This document shows, one piece after another, positions 56,435-64,000 of a stretch of DNA of 64,000 bases (position 1 is the stretch's first letter; each line of letters opens with the position of its first letter). A model generated the notes under the pieces. It made no database searches and was not told the DNA's origin. It was given only the letters and a program-made list of their open reading frames with translations. This DNA comes from Tessaracoccus aquimaris. Lineage in GTDB: Bacteria > Actinomycetota > Actinomycetes > Propionibacteriales > Propionibacteriaceae. The position numbers and the translations under genes are program-made. The stretch is taken from the NCBI RefSeq assembly GCF_001997345.1, contig NZ_CP019606.1, forward strand, positions 992,001 to 1,056,000, in the 5' to 3' direction.

Positions 56435-56788
56435 TCAGTCGCGGTTGTCGGCGCGGGCCTGTTCGGCGAGCACGGTGCGGTGGGTCTCACGCTCCCGGAC
56501 GAGCCACTGAGGCGGGTCGTCGAGCAGCACGCCGATCTCGTCTGCCGTCATGGCCTCCGTGACGCCGGCGCGCGCCAGCCCGGAACGGGACACGCCCAAC
56601 TTCTGCGCGACCACGTCGCGCGGGAACGGGCCGTTGCGGCGCAGGTCGGCCAGCCACGCGGGCGGATCGGCCCGCAACTCGTCGATCTCCTCGCGGGTGT
56701 GCGAGGTCGCGCGGAACTCCTCCGGGGCTGCGGGCAGGTAGATGCCCAGCTTGGCTGCCGCGGTGATCGGCTTCAGCGTCTGGCTCAT
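56435..56788 (-). CDS. DUF5997 family protein
   Basis: A 117-residue protein of the actinobacterial DUF5997 family, recognised from SQTLKPITAAAKLGIYLPAAP near the start and DPPAWLADLRRNGPFPRDVVAQKLG in the middle, followed by a helix-turn-helix-like SRSGLARAG. It is divergent from the LysR-domain gene with only 30 bases between the starts. The shared promoter region and the HTH-like segment suggest a regulatory partnership. Confidence 0.82.
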   Translation of the reverse strand: MSQTLKPITAAAKLGIYLPAAPEEFRATSHTREEIDELRADPPAWLADLRRNGPFPRDVVAQKLGVSRSGLARAGVTEAMTADEIGVLLDDPPQWLVRERETHRTVLAEQARADNRD

Positions 56789-56818
56789 TCCACCGAGCTT
56801 ACGGGTACCCTGATCCGG

Positions 56819-57475
56819 GTGACGAATTGCCTGCGCATCGGGAAGGTCCCCGGGGTGACGCTGACCAAGTGGCAGCGCATCTGGGAGGAGCGGTTCCCCG
56901 GCATCGACCTCGCCGTCGAGGAGGTGACGCTCGAGCAGCAGCGCGGTCGCGTCGTCGACGGGTCGCTCGACCTGTGCTTCGCCCGGCTCCCCATCGGGCG
57001 CGATGGGCTGCACGCCATCCCGCTCTACGACGAGGTGCCCGTGGTGTGGATGTCGAAGGACCACGTGCTCGCGGAACTCGACGAGGTGAGCCTCGACGAC
57101 CTCGCGGACGAGAACGTGATCGAGGACGCCGAGCCCGCCAGCATCGACCTGGCCACCTATTCCGCGGCAGTGCTGCGCGTGCCGATGTCGGTGGCCCGCA
57201 GCCTCTCGCGCCGCGACATGGTCTACCGGAACGTCACCGATGCGCCCCCCACCACGGTCGCGCTGGTGTGGCGCGTCGACGACGAGAACCCGCTGATCGA
57301 CGAATTCATCGGGATCGTCCGGGGTCGCAGCGTCAACAGTTCCCGCAGCGAGGCGGAGCGCCGCACCAAGGAGGCCCCGGAGCCACGCAAGCCCCCGGCC
57401 CAGGCGGGTCGCACGGGCGGCACCAGGAGGGGCTCCAGGAACGGCGCCAGGAGACAGCGCCCCACTCGCCGCTGA
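56819..57475 (+). CDS. LysR-type effector-binding domain without DNA-binding domain
   Basis: A 218-residue protein that consists only of the LysR substrate-binding fold (RIGKVPGVTLTKWQRIWEERFPGIDL, then GSLDLCFARLP near 50 and VPVVWMSKDH). The N-terminal winged helix found in true LysR regulators is missing, and a basic Arg/Lys-rich tail (about 175-218) is added. GTG at 56819 was chosen; TACCCT stands just upstream, so the message may be leaderless. It may sense a small molecule and act through the divergent DUF5997 protein, which has an HTH-like segment. Confidence 0.82.
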   Translation: MTNCLRIGKVPGVTLTKWQRIWEERFPGIDLAVEEVTLEQQRGRVVDGSLDLCFARLPIGRDGLHAIPLYDEVPVVWMSKDHVLAELDEVSLDDLADENVIEDAEPASIDLATYSAAVLRVPMSVARSLSRRDMVYRNVTDAPPTTVALVWRVDDENPLIDEFIGIVRGRSVNSSRSEAERRTKEAPEPRKPPAQAGRTGGTRRGSRNGARRQRPTRR

Positions 57476-57504
57476 CCACGGCCTCCCGCTCTAGGATGGT
57501 GCGC

Positions 57505-58356
57505 ATGAGGATCGACCTTCACACCCACTCGCGCGTCTCCGACGGGACGGACACGCCCACGAGCCTCGTCATGAAGGCCCACGAGGCGGGGCTCGACGTC
57601 GTCGCGCTCACCGACCACGACTCCTTCGGGGGCATCCCCGAGGCGCTCGAGGCGGGCAAGCGGATCGGCGTCAAGGTGCTGTGCGGCATCGAACTGTCGA
57701 CCGAACACGACGGCCGCTCCGTGCACCTGCTCGGCTACGGCTGCGACCCGTTCGACAGGGCGCTCAACGAGGAACTGGGCCGGATCAGGTTCGGTCGCAC
57801 CGACCGGCTCCCCGCCATGGTGGAGCGGCTCACCGAGGCAGGCCTTCCCATCACCATGGACGACGTGATGACGGCCGCGCACGGGGCGCCCGCCGTCGGC
57901 CGCCCGCACGTGGCTGACGCGCTGGTCGCCAAGGGCTACGTCGAGGACCGCGACGAGGCGTTCGCGAAGTGGCTTGGGGACGGGAAGCCCGGCTATGTGC
58001 ACCGCTACGCGGTCCCGTTGGAGCGGGGCATCGACCTGGTGCACGCCGCGAAGGGCGTCGCAGTGATCGCCCACCCCTGGGGACGCGGCAACCGCGAAGT
58101 GCTGCCTGCGCCCTACCTGGAGTCGCTGGTCAGGTCGCACGGGCTGGAGGGCATCGAGGTCGACCATCCCGACCACGACGAGGACACCCGGTCGCTGCTG
58201 TTCGAGATGGGCGCGCGCCTTGGGCTGGTGCGTACCGGATCCAGCGACTATCACGGCACAGGCAAGAAGAACCATCCGCTCGGCGCCAACGTGACCCGCC
58301 CGTCTGCGTACCGCGATCTCATCGGACGCATCCGGCGCCGAGGCGGAGTGGTGTAG
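57505..58356 (+). CDS. PHP domain phosphoesterase (YciV/RNase AM-like)
   Basis: A 283-residue PHP-family metallophosphoesterase. Metal motifs are RIDLHTHSRVSDG at the start, ALTDHDSFGG near 34-43, the CGIELST motif near 59, AHPWGRG and SSDYHG near the end. This is the YciV/3',5'-nucleoside bisphosphate phosphatase type, which can also act as a 5'-3' exoribonuclease. The ATG at 57505 was used; an ATG at 57496 is a possible alternative. Confidence 0.88.
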   Translation: MRIDLHTHSRVSDGTDTPTSLVMKAHEAGLDVVALTDHDSFGGIPEALEAGKRIGVKVLCGIELSTEHDGRSVHLLGYGCDPFDRALNEELGRIRFGRTDRLPAMVERLTEAGLPITMDDVMTAAHGAPAVGRPHVADALVAKGYVEDRDEAFAKWLGDGKPGYVHRYAVPLERGIDLVHAAKGVAVIAHPWGRGNREVLPAPYLESLVRSHGLEGIEVDHPDHDEDTRSLLFEMGARLGLVRTGSSDYHGTGKKNHPLGANVTRPSAYRDLIGRIRRRGGVV

Positions 58357-58415
58357 CGGCGGGGGAGCGCTAGGCTGGGGCCGCAGACAGACCCCCATCA
58401 GACAGGTAGTTACCG

Positions 58416-59507
58416 ATGTCGCTCGAGCCGGGCAGCAACGATCACGAGGCCTCGCTGGCCCGCTCAACGGAGCGGAGCCGCGAGATCGAGGCGGAGATCG
58501 CCAAGGACCCCTCCAAGTTCCGCATCCTGACGGGCGACCGGCCGACCGGTCACCTGCACATCGGGCACTACTTCGGGTCGCTCCAGAACCGGGTCCGGCT
58601 CGCGAGCCTCGGGATCGACACGATGATCCTGATCGCCGACTACCAGGTCATCACCGACCGCGACGGCGTCGGCCCCATCAAGGAGCGCGTCTACTCGCTG
58701 CTGACCGACTACCTGGCGGTCGGGCTCGACCCGGCGCACGCCACCTTCTTCACCCACTCGTCGGTGCCTGCGCTGAACCAGTTGATGCTGCCGTTCCTGT
58801 CGATCGTCACCGACGCCGAACTGCGCCGCAACCCCACCGTCAAGACCGAACTCGACGACACGGGCGGCCGCCCGATGTCGGGCCTGCTGCTGACCTACCC
58901 GGTGCATCAGGCCGCAGACATCCTCTTCTGCAAGGCGAACCTGGTGCCCGTGGGCAAGGACCAGTTGCCGCACCTGGAGCAGGCGCGCGTGATCGCCCGG
59001 CGCTTCGACGAGCGCTACGGTCGCGCCGACGCCTCGCGCCCCGTCTTCCCGGAGCCCGACGCGCTGCTGAGCGCCTCCGGGACCGTGCTCGGCCTCGACG
59101 GCCAGAAGATGAGCAAGTCGAAGGGCAACACCATCGAACTGCGGATGACGGCCGACGAGACCGCCAAGCTGATCAAGCGGGCGGTGACCGACTCGGACCG
59201 TCACATCAGCTACGACCCGGCCAACCGTCCCGAGGTCTCCAACCTCGTCAACGTGGCCGCGCTTGCGCTGGGTCGCACCCCCGAGGACGTCGCGGACGAA
59301 CTCGGCGACGCGGGCGGCGGCGGCCTCAAGAAGCTGGTCACGGAGTCGCTCAACGAATACTTCGCGCCGATCCGCGCCCGCCGCGCCGAGTTGGAGGCCG
59401 ACCCGGGGTACCTGCGCCAGGTGCTCGCCGACGGCAACGCCCGCGCCAACGCGATCGCCGACCAGACCCTCTCCGAGGTCCGCGCCGCGATGCAGATGGA
59501 CTACTGA
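58416..59507 (+). CDS. trpS: Tryptophan--tRNA ligase
   Basis: A 363-residue class I aminoacyl-tRNA synthetase that charges tRNA-Trp. The HIGH motif is HLHIGH near residue 45, and the KMSKS motif is QKMSKSKGN near 230. The signature ADYQVITD and QAADILFCKA phrases are present. It has about 30 extra N-terminal residues compared with Bacillus TrpS, as in several actinobacteria. The ATG at 58416 has CAGGTAG in front. It is alone and followed by a terminator. Confidence 0.96.
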   Translation: MSLEPGSNDHEASLARSTERSREIEAEIAKDPSKFRILTGDRPTGHLHIGHYFGSLQNRVRLASLGIDTMILIADYQVITDRDGVGPIKERVYSLLTDYLAVGLDPAHATFFTHSSVPALNQLMLPFLSIVTDAELRRNPTVKTELDDTGGRPMSGLLLTYPVHQAADILFCKANLVPVGKDQLPHLEQARVIARRFDERYGRADASRPVFPEPDALLSASGTVLGLDGQKMSKSKGNTIELRMTADETAKLIKRAVTDSDRHISYDPANRPEVSNLVNVAALALGRTPEDVADELGDAGGGGLKKLVTESLNEYFAPIRARRAELEADPGYLRQVLADGNARANAIADQTLSEVRAAMQMDY

Positions 59508-59680
59508 GCCTGCGGTTGGCTCGGCGTTGAGCAGTAACCGGGGTTCGGTGCCGTCAGCGGCCGGTGTGCACGTTCAAGTCGGCGCCGAGTTGCCGATGCT
59601 GCTCATCGCCCTGACGCCTGGACCCTGGGACAGGGGCCCCTGCGTGCTCTGGATCTGCATTCTGGCTGTGCAACGAAGAA

Positions 59681-59711
59681 GACGGCCGCGCCCCCTGGGG
59701 ACGCGGCCGTC
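59681..59711. terminator. Bidirectional terminator between trpS and the DEAD-box gene
   Basis: GACGGCCGCG (59681-59690) and CGCGGCCGTC (59702-59711) form a 10-bp stem extended by CCCC/GGGG with one bulged A. It lies between two convergent genes, 19 bases before the DEAD-box stop. Confidence 0.7.
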
Positions 59712-59729
59712 TGCTGACGGTAGGGAGGC

Positions 59730-61151
59730 CTACTTGGCCTCCTCGCGGTTCACCTCGACGCCGTTGACGACCCGACGACGGCGACGACGCGGCTTCGACG
59801 GCTGATCGGCCGGCTTCTTCTCGGCGGCGTGGTCGCCAGCGGCCTCCGTCGAGCGACGCGAACGGTGGCGACGGCCACCGCCCTCGCCTGAAGTCTGTCG
59901 CGACGGGCGCTCGCGATCCGAGGAGCGCTCCTTCGCGACGGCGCCGGGCAGCCTGCCCTTGGTGCCCTCGGGAATGCTCAGATCGGTGAACAGGTGGGGC
60001 GACGTCGAGTAGGTCTCCTCGGGCGTGCCCTTGTTCAGGTCGAGCGCGTGGTCGATCATCTTCCAGCGCTGCAGATCCGACCAGTCCACCAGCGTGACAG
60101 CCACGCCCGTGTTGCCGGCGCGACCCGTGCGACCGATGCGGTGCACGTAGGTGGCGTCGGTGTCGGGGCACTCGTAGTTGACGACGTGGCTGACGCCGCT
60201 GATGTCGATGCCGCGGGCGGCGACGTCGGTCGCCACCAGCACGCTGATCGTCCCGGCGCGGAACTTCTTCAGCCCGCGCTCACGGGCCTGCTGGTTCAGG
60301 TCGCCGTGGATCGCCGCGGCCGCGAAGCCCCGGTCGACCAGGTCGTCCATCAGGCGCTGCGCCGCGCGCTTGGTGCGGGTGAAAACCATCACCTTCGTGG
60401 TCTTCTCGCCCTGCAGGATCCGCGAGATGATCTCCGGCTTGTCGAGGTCGTGCGCCTGGTAGACGAACTGCTCGATGTCCGGCACCGTCATCTGCGCGTT
60501 GGCGCCCTCGGCGCGGATGTTGATGGGCTTGTTCAGGGTGGCGCGCGCCAGCGTCAGGATCGGCGCGGGCATCGTCGCCGAGAACAGCATCGTCTGCCGA
60601 TCCGACGGCGTCTTGCGCAGGATCCGCTCGATGTCGGGCAGGAAGCCCAGGTCGAGCATCTCGTCTGCCTCGTCGAGGACGAGCACCTGGATGCGGCTCA
60701 GATCGAGCGCGCCGCGGTCGGCGAGGTCGAGCAGGCGACCGGGAGTGCCGACGGCGATGTCGATGCCCTTCTCAAGGGTGTCGAGTTGCTCGTCGTAGCC
60801 GGTGCCGCCGTAGATGGTCAGGACGCGCATCTGCAGGTGCTTGCCTGCCACGTCCATGTCGCGGCCGACCTGCAGGGCCAACTCACGGGTCGGGCACACC
60901 ACGAGGGCGCGGGGCTTCCCGTGGGTCGGCTTGACGCCGTCGGAGATGGTCACCATGCGGTGCAGCAGGCTGACGCCGAACGCCAGGGTCTTGCCGGTGC
61001 CCGTGCGGGCCTGGCCGATCAGGTCGCTTCCGCCCAGGGCCAGCGGGATCGCCAGCGTCTGGATCGGGAAGGGATGGACGATGCCGGCCTCAGCCAGCGC
61101 GGAGGTGATGGATTCGTGGACACCAAGGTCGGCGAAAGTCTCGTCGGCCAC
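59730..61151 (-). CDS. DEAD-box ATP-dependent RNA helicase
   Basis: A 473-residue DEAD-box helicase. The Q motif ([10 protein letters not shown]), ARTGTGKT (Walker A), [16 protein letters not shown], and the late HRIGRTGR are all present. The C-terminal 70 residues are basic, Arg/Lys-rich and probably bind RNA. It should unwind RNA in ribosome assembly or cold response, as RhlE-type proteins do. GTG at 61151 is the start; an ATG two bases further in another frame is not used. Confidence 0.95.
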   Translation of the reverse strand: MADETFADLGVHESITSALAEAGIVHPFPIQTLAIPLALGGSDLIGQARTGTGKTLAFGVSLLHRMVTISDGVKPTHGKPRALVVCPTRELALQVGRDMDVAGKHLQMRVLTIYGGTGYDEQLDTLEKGIDIAVGTPGRLLDLADRGALDLSRIQVLVLDEADEMLDLGFLPDIERILRKTPSDRQTMLFSATMPAPILTLARATLNKPINIRAEGANAQMTVPDIEQFVYQAHDLDKPEIISRILQGEKTTKVMVFTRTKRAAQRLMDDLVDRGFAAAAIHGDLNQQARERGLKKFRAGTISVLVATDVAARGIDISGVSHVVNYECPDTDATYVHRIGRTGRAGNTGVAVTLVDWSDLQRWKMIDHALDLNKGTPEETYSTSPHLFTDLSIPEGTKGRLPGAVAKERSSDRERPSRQTSGEGGGRRHRSRRSTEAAGDHAAEKKPADQPSKPRRRRRRVVNGVEVNREEAK

Positions 61152-61279
61152 ATTCTCGTTGTCGCTCAGGGCTCAAACCTTCAGTCAAAAATGAACTCAC
61201 GGCGCGCAGCGGCGCAGCCGGAGGCGGACGGTTTGCGTCCGCATGGAGGCCATTCTAACGCAGGCCGCCCGAAAGCCAC

Positions 61280-61504
61280 TCAGACGGTGCCGAAGCCGAC
61301 CGCCCTGGCCGCGGGGGCGCCGAGGTCGACGTAGCCGATCTTGGAGGCGGGAACCAGGATGCGGCGACCCTTATCGTCCGTCAGATCCACCAACGAGGAG
61401 TTCTCGACGGCGGTGCGGATCTGGTCCGCGATCTCGTCAGGGGTGGCGAGGGTCTCGATGGTGACCTCGCGCGCGATGTCTGTGATGCCGAACTTGACTT
61501 CCAT
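61280..61504 (-). CDS. DUF3107 domain-containing protein
   Basis: A 74-residue protein of the actinobacterial DUF3107 family (MEVKFGITDIAREVTI opening, LTDDKGRRILVPASKIGYVDLG end). It has an alpha/beta pattern and no known function. ATG at 61504 has GGGAGGC in front, which rules out the longer form. DUF3107 genes are commonly next to a DEAD-box helicase in actinobacteria, as here. Confidence 0.88.
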   Translation of the reverse strand: MEVKFGITDIAREVTIETLATPDEIADQIRTAVENSSLVDLTDDKGRRILVPASKIGYVDLGAPAARAVGFGTV

Positions 61505-61601
61505 GCCTCCCACTCTAGTGGTCAGGCGCAAGCCGTCGCCGCCTCGCCAGTCGTCGTCGGCATCTCGGAGGGCGCGACGGTGGCCGGTCTGACTCAGGCG
61601 C

Positions 61602-62249
61602 TCACGGGGTGCGGCCGTCTCCGCGGCGCAGCATCAGGCCACGGAACCGGGAGGCGGCCCAGACGACGGCTCCGGCACCGAGCATGGCCGCGAACAGGCC
61701 GACGACGTGCGCCGCCAGGGAACCGGGGCCCCGGTCGGGAAGCAGGAAGCCGTACGGCACCCAGCCGTCGGTCCTGCCGCGGATGAGCGTGACGACGAGC
61801 CACGCCACCGGGTACGGCAGCACGAGCCACAGTCGGCGCCACGCCAGCGCGGGACGGTCGCCCACCAGCGTCCAGTCGAGCAGCACGAGCAGCGGGACGA
61901 CGACGTGCAGGACCACGCTGACCCACGGCGGCGCCGACCCGGTGCCAGGCACCAGGGTGTTGTAGACGACGGCGACCACGATCAGGCATCCGGTTACGAC
62001 GCCTCGGGCCACCGTCAGCCAGTGGGGGACCGGGCGGCCAGCGAGCGTGAGGGTCCCAACGGCGATCAGCACGAGCGACGTCAGGAGGCTCGTCTGGTTC
62101 GTGAAGTAGCCGAAGAAGTCGAACGGGTTGGCGTCCCGCGCGGCCACCCGACCCGCGTAGGTCAGGAGGAGCACCACGACCACGGCGACGCCCGCCGCGA
62201 CGCGGGCACCGGCCACGGCGAGGGCCGTCGGAGAGCGGCGCGCGTTCAT
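61602..62249 (-). CDS. Pr6Pr family membrane protein
   Basis: A 215-residue integral membrane protein with six predicted spans and the family phrase FDFFGYFTNQTSLL near residue 43-56, followed by VVYNTLVPG and VVVPLLVLLDW. Pr6Pr (FAR-17a/AIG1-like) proteins are of unknown function in bacteria. The ATG at 62249 was used. Confidence 0.85.
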   Translation of the reverse strand: MNARRSPTALAVAGARVAAGVAVVVVLLLTYAGRVAARDANPFDFFGYFTNQTSLLTSLVLIAVGTLTLAGRPVPHWLTVARGVVTGCLIVVAVVYNTLVPGTGSAPPWVSVVLHVVVPLLVLLDWTLVGDRPALAWRRLWLVLPYPVAWLVVTLIRGRTDGWVPYGFLLPDRGPGSLAAHVVGLFAAMLGAGAVVWAASRFRGLMLRRGDGRTP

Positions 62250-62381
62250 GGCCGCGACGCTGCGTCGACGCTGGGGGCAGGACGTGGGATGAGCAGTATC
62301 CGTGGCTCGACGACGATGTGAACGCGAACACCTGCCGCGGCCGCACCCGAGTGCGGAATGCTGCTCAACGCCGGACCCGGC

Positions 62382-63185
62382 TCAGCGCTCGATGCGGGCG
62401 ACCACGGCGGTGATGTTGTCGCGGCCGCCGCGCGCGTTGGCCCAGGCGACCAGGTTCTCGGCGACCTGGCCTGGGTTCGACGAGCGGGACAGCACCTCCT
62501 GGAACGTGTCCGACATCGACTCCGGAGAACTCGAGTAGTTCCACAGCCCGTCGGAGCACAGCAGCAGCCAACCGTTGGTGCGGGGGAGCAGCGTGATCAC
62601 CGACGGCGTGACGTTGGTCGAACTGCGCCCGAGCCACTTCGTGATGGCATGCGCCTGATTGGACCGTTCGGCGTCGTCGCGCGACATGCCGAGCATGATC
62701 CGGGCCTGTGCCATCGAGTCGTCGGTCGAGAGCAACTGGCACGACCCGTCGTCGCCCAGCCAATAGGCGCGCGAGTCGCCGACGTTGCCGACGGCGATGG
62801 CACCCTCGTCGATGCTCGCGGCGATCAGCGTGCAGGCGGACGGCTCGTCCCGGGCGTCCAGCACTGCCTGGTGCGCGCCCTCGAAGGCATGCACAAACGC
62901 GAGGTTGGTGGGCTGCCCGGCCTGGGTGGCCTCGATCAGTTGCTCGACGACCGTCTCCGCCGCCACGAGCGAGGCGACCTCGGAGCCCTCGGCAGTGGTG
63001 ACGCCGTCGGCGACGGCCAGCATCGCCGTGTGGCGGGTCTCGTCGCGCACCGCCAGGCACATCGCGTCCTGGTTGGTCCTGTGGCGCTGTCCGGTATCGC
63101 TGCAGCCTGCGACCCAGGCGGCGGGGACGCGCACGTAGTGAGAGCGCTCTGAGCGGTCGGTCTGCATCGAGTCGGTCACTCCCAT
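62382..63185 (-). CDS. PP2C family serine/threonine phosphatase
   Basis: A 267-residue PP2C-type phosphatase. Metal-binding and structural motifs are RTNQDAM near residue 36, ADGVTTAEG, GNVGDSRAY, SDGLWN and the final GGRDNITAVV. It probably dephosphorylates Ser/Thr kinase substrates; no kinase gene is in the window. The start at 63185 is a choice between two ATGs (63185 and 63167). It is cytoplasmic, with no membrane span. Confidence 0.88.
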   Translation of the reverse strand: MGVTDSMQTDRSERSHYVRVPAAWVAGCSDTGQRHRTNQDAMCLAVRDETRHTAMLAVADGVTTAEGSEVASLVAAETVVEQLIEATQAGQPTNLAFVHAFEGAHQAVLDARDEPSACTLIAASIDEGAIAVGNVGDSRAYWLGDDGSCQLLSTDDSMAQARIMLGMSRDDAERSNQAHAITKWLGRSSTNVTPSVITLLPRTNGWLLLCSDGLWNYSSSPESMSDTFQEVLSRSSNPGQVAENLVAWANARGGRDNITAVVARIER

Positions 63186-63208
63186 CGGGCGGTTCGCGCC
63201 CCATCTTG

Positions 63209-64000
63209 TCAGGTCAGCGGGTCGGGCAACGCCGGGCTGTCCGGGGTCGACACCTGAGCCGCCCACAGATCACCGTAGCGCCCCAGCCGTTCCAGCAGTT
63301 CGGCGGGGGAGGTTCGCAGCCGCGTCTCGGGAGTGAGCGCGCCGACCTCGTCCCACGTCAGCGGCGTCGCAACCGACGGCTCGTCGAGGCCCCGCACCGA
63401 GTAGGCCGTCACTGTGTTGCGGGCGGCGAGGTTCTGGGCGTAGTCGACGAAGATCAACCCCGAGCGCGCCTCCTTGCTCATCGTGGCGATGAACAGCTTC
63501 GGGTGCGCGGCAGCGAGCGCCTTTGCGAGCGACCCGGCGAAAGCGAACACCCGCGAGGCGGGCGTCGGGGCGATCGGGACGCTCAACTGCAACCCCTTGT
63601 TCCCCGAGGTCTTCGGGAACGCCTCGAGGCCGAGTTGGGCAAGCAGCGTCGCCGCCAGGATCGCGCCCTTTGCCGAGTCCGCCGGGGTGATGCCCGGGCC
63701 TGGGTCGAGGTCGACGATCAGCGTCGTGGAGCGTGGCTCGTCCTCGCCCTCGAGGATCACGCCATCGGGACCAACGTTCGCGTGCTCGGCGCGCCACTGC
63801 GGCGTGTGCAACTCGACGGCGGCCAGGTTGGCCAGCCACGCGAGGGTTGCCCGGTCCTCGGCGAGCACGTAGTTCACGCTGCCTGCAGAGGTGGCGACGT
63901 CCAGCGTGCGGACCCACTCCGGCGCCCCGGCGGGGGCGTTCTTCTCGAAGAACGACTGGGCGGAGGTCCCGTTGGGGAACCGCACCCGCGTGACGGCCCG
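63209..64000 (-). CDS. ligD: LigD polymerase domain (DNA primase-like), 5' end outside the window
   Basis: A partial gene of 263 codons whose N-terminus lies beyond the right edge. It encodes the archaeo-eukaryotic primase-type polymerase domain of bacterial NHEJ. It contains RFPNGTSAQSFFEKNAP near the visible start, the catalytic aspartates in IVDLDPG, and a SGNKGLQ motif where most LigD polymerases have a final His. It fills gaps and adds nucleotides at broken ends brought together by Ku. Whether ligase and nuclease domains are fused upstream cannot be seen. The frame stays open to position 64000. Confidence 0.88.
   Translation of the reverse strand, partial: RAVTRVRFPNGTSAQSFFEKNAPAGAPEWVRTLDVATSAGSVNYVLAEDRATLAWLANLAAVELHTPQWRAEHANVGPDGVILEGEDEPRSTTLIVDLDPGPGITPADSAKGAILAATLLAQLGLEAFPKTSGNKGLQLSVPIAPTPASRVFAFAGSLAKALAAAHPKLFIATMSKEARSGLIFVDYAQNLAARNTVTAYSVRGLDEPSVATPLTWDEVGALTPETRLRTSPAELLERLGRYGDLWAAQVSTPDSPALPDPLT

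Overview
The window is a 64 kb piece of a high-GC actinobacterial chromosome. The gene content points to the order Propionibacteriales, most likely the family Propionibacteriaceae. That family assignment is inferred from gene content and not proven. The evidence is the linear order mtrA-mtrB-lpqB-comF-hpf-secA, a fasR-fabD-fabH-acpP-fabF fatty-acid operon, aceE followed by a DUF3052 gene, ftsE-ftsX-(M23 peptidase)-smpB-ssrA, many actinobacteria-restricted DUF families (DUF3145, DUF3052, DUF1707, DUF3107, DUF2505, Rv3235-like), frequent GTG starts and many stop/start overlaps (GTGA, ATGA).

Layout. (1) 0.1-4.9 kb: MoxR ATPase, DUF58 protein and two tandem von Willebrand-factor-A membrane proteins, translationally coupled to a YggS-type PLP protein. 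(2) 4.9-5.4 kb: an array of dispersed actinobacterial repeats. (3) 5.4-8.7 kb: a secreted protein, an S9 peptidase and DUF3145. (4) 8.8-13.7 kb: the minus-strand FAS-II operon with its PucR/FasR-type regulator. (5) 13.8-14.8 kb: a second, larger array of the same repeat family. (6) 14.9-19.3 kb: CobF, an AGCS symporter, a FlK-like thioesterase, SUMT and a PolX-like PHP protein. (7) 19.5-25 kb: central carbon metabolism, namely pyruvate dehydrogenase E1 and a two-domain 6-phosphofructokinase of the eukaryotic architecture that carries a frameshift. (8) 25-27.3 kb: a large disordered single-span membrane protein whose gene has absorbed copies of a dispersed repeat. (9) 27.5-35.3 kb: accessory genes (PEP-utilising/rifampin-phosphotransferase-like enzyme, two TetR regulators, a hydrolase, small membrane proteins) ending at a tRNA-Val. 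(10) 35.4-41.9 kb: YqeY, RF2, FtsEX, a cell-wall peptidase, SmpB, DUF1707 and tmRNA. (11) 41.9-45.4 kb: YqgE and a three-gene module that looks related to type VII secretion. (12) 45.5-53.9 kb: MtrAB-LpqB-ComF-HPF-SecA. (13) 53.9-64 kb: Ku and, at the right edge, the polymerase domain of LigD (a non-homologous end-joining pair), with a lone LysR effector domain, PHP phosphatase, TrpRS, a DEAD-box helicase, small DUFs and a PP2C phosphatase between them.

The most notable observations are these: the two-domain PFK whose C-terminal half has eukaryotic-type degenerate motifs; two genes (pfk, mtrB) that each look one base short next to a G or C run; conversion of a normally intergenic repeat family into 26-27-residue protein repeats; the putative YbaB-like / Gly-Pro-rich / WXG-like module; and a thioesterase that keeps the Thr42-Glu50-His76 triad of fluoroacetyl-CoA thioesterase at identical numbering. 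No CRISPR array, transposase, integrase or recognisable prophage was found.
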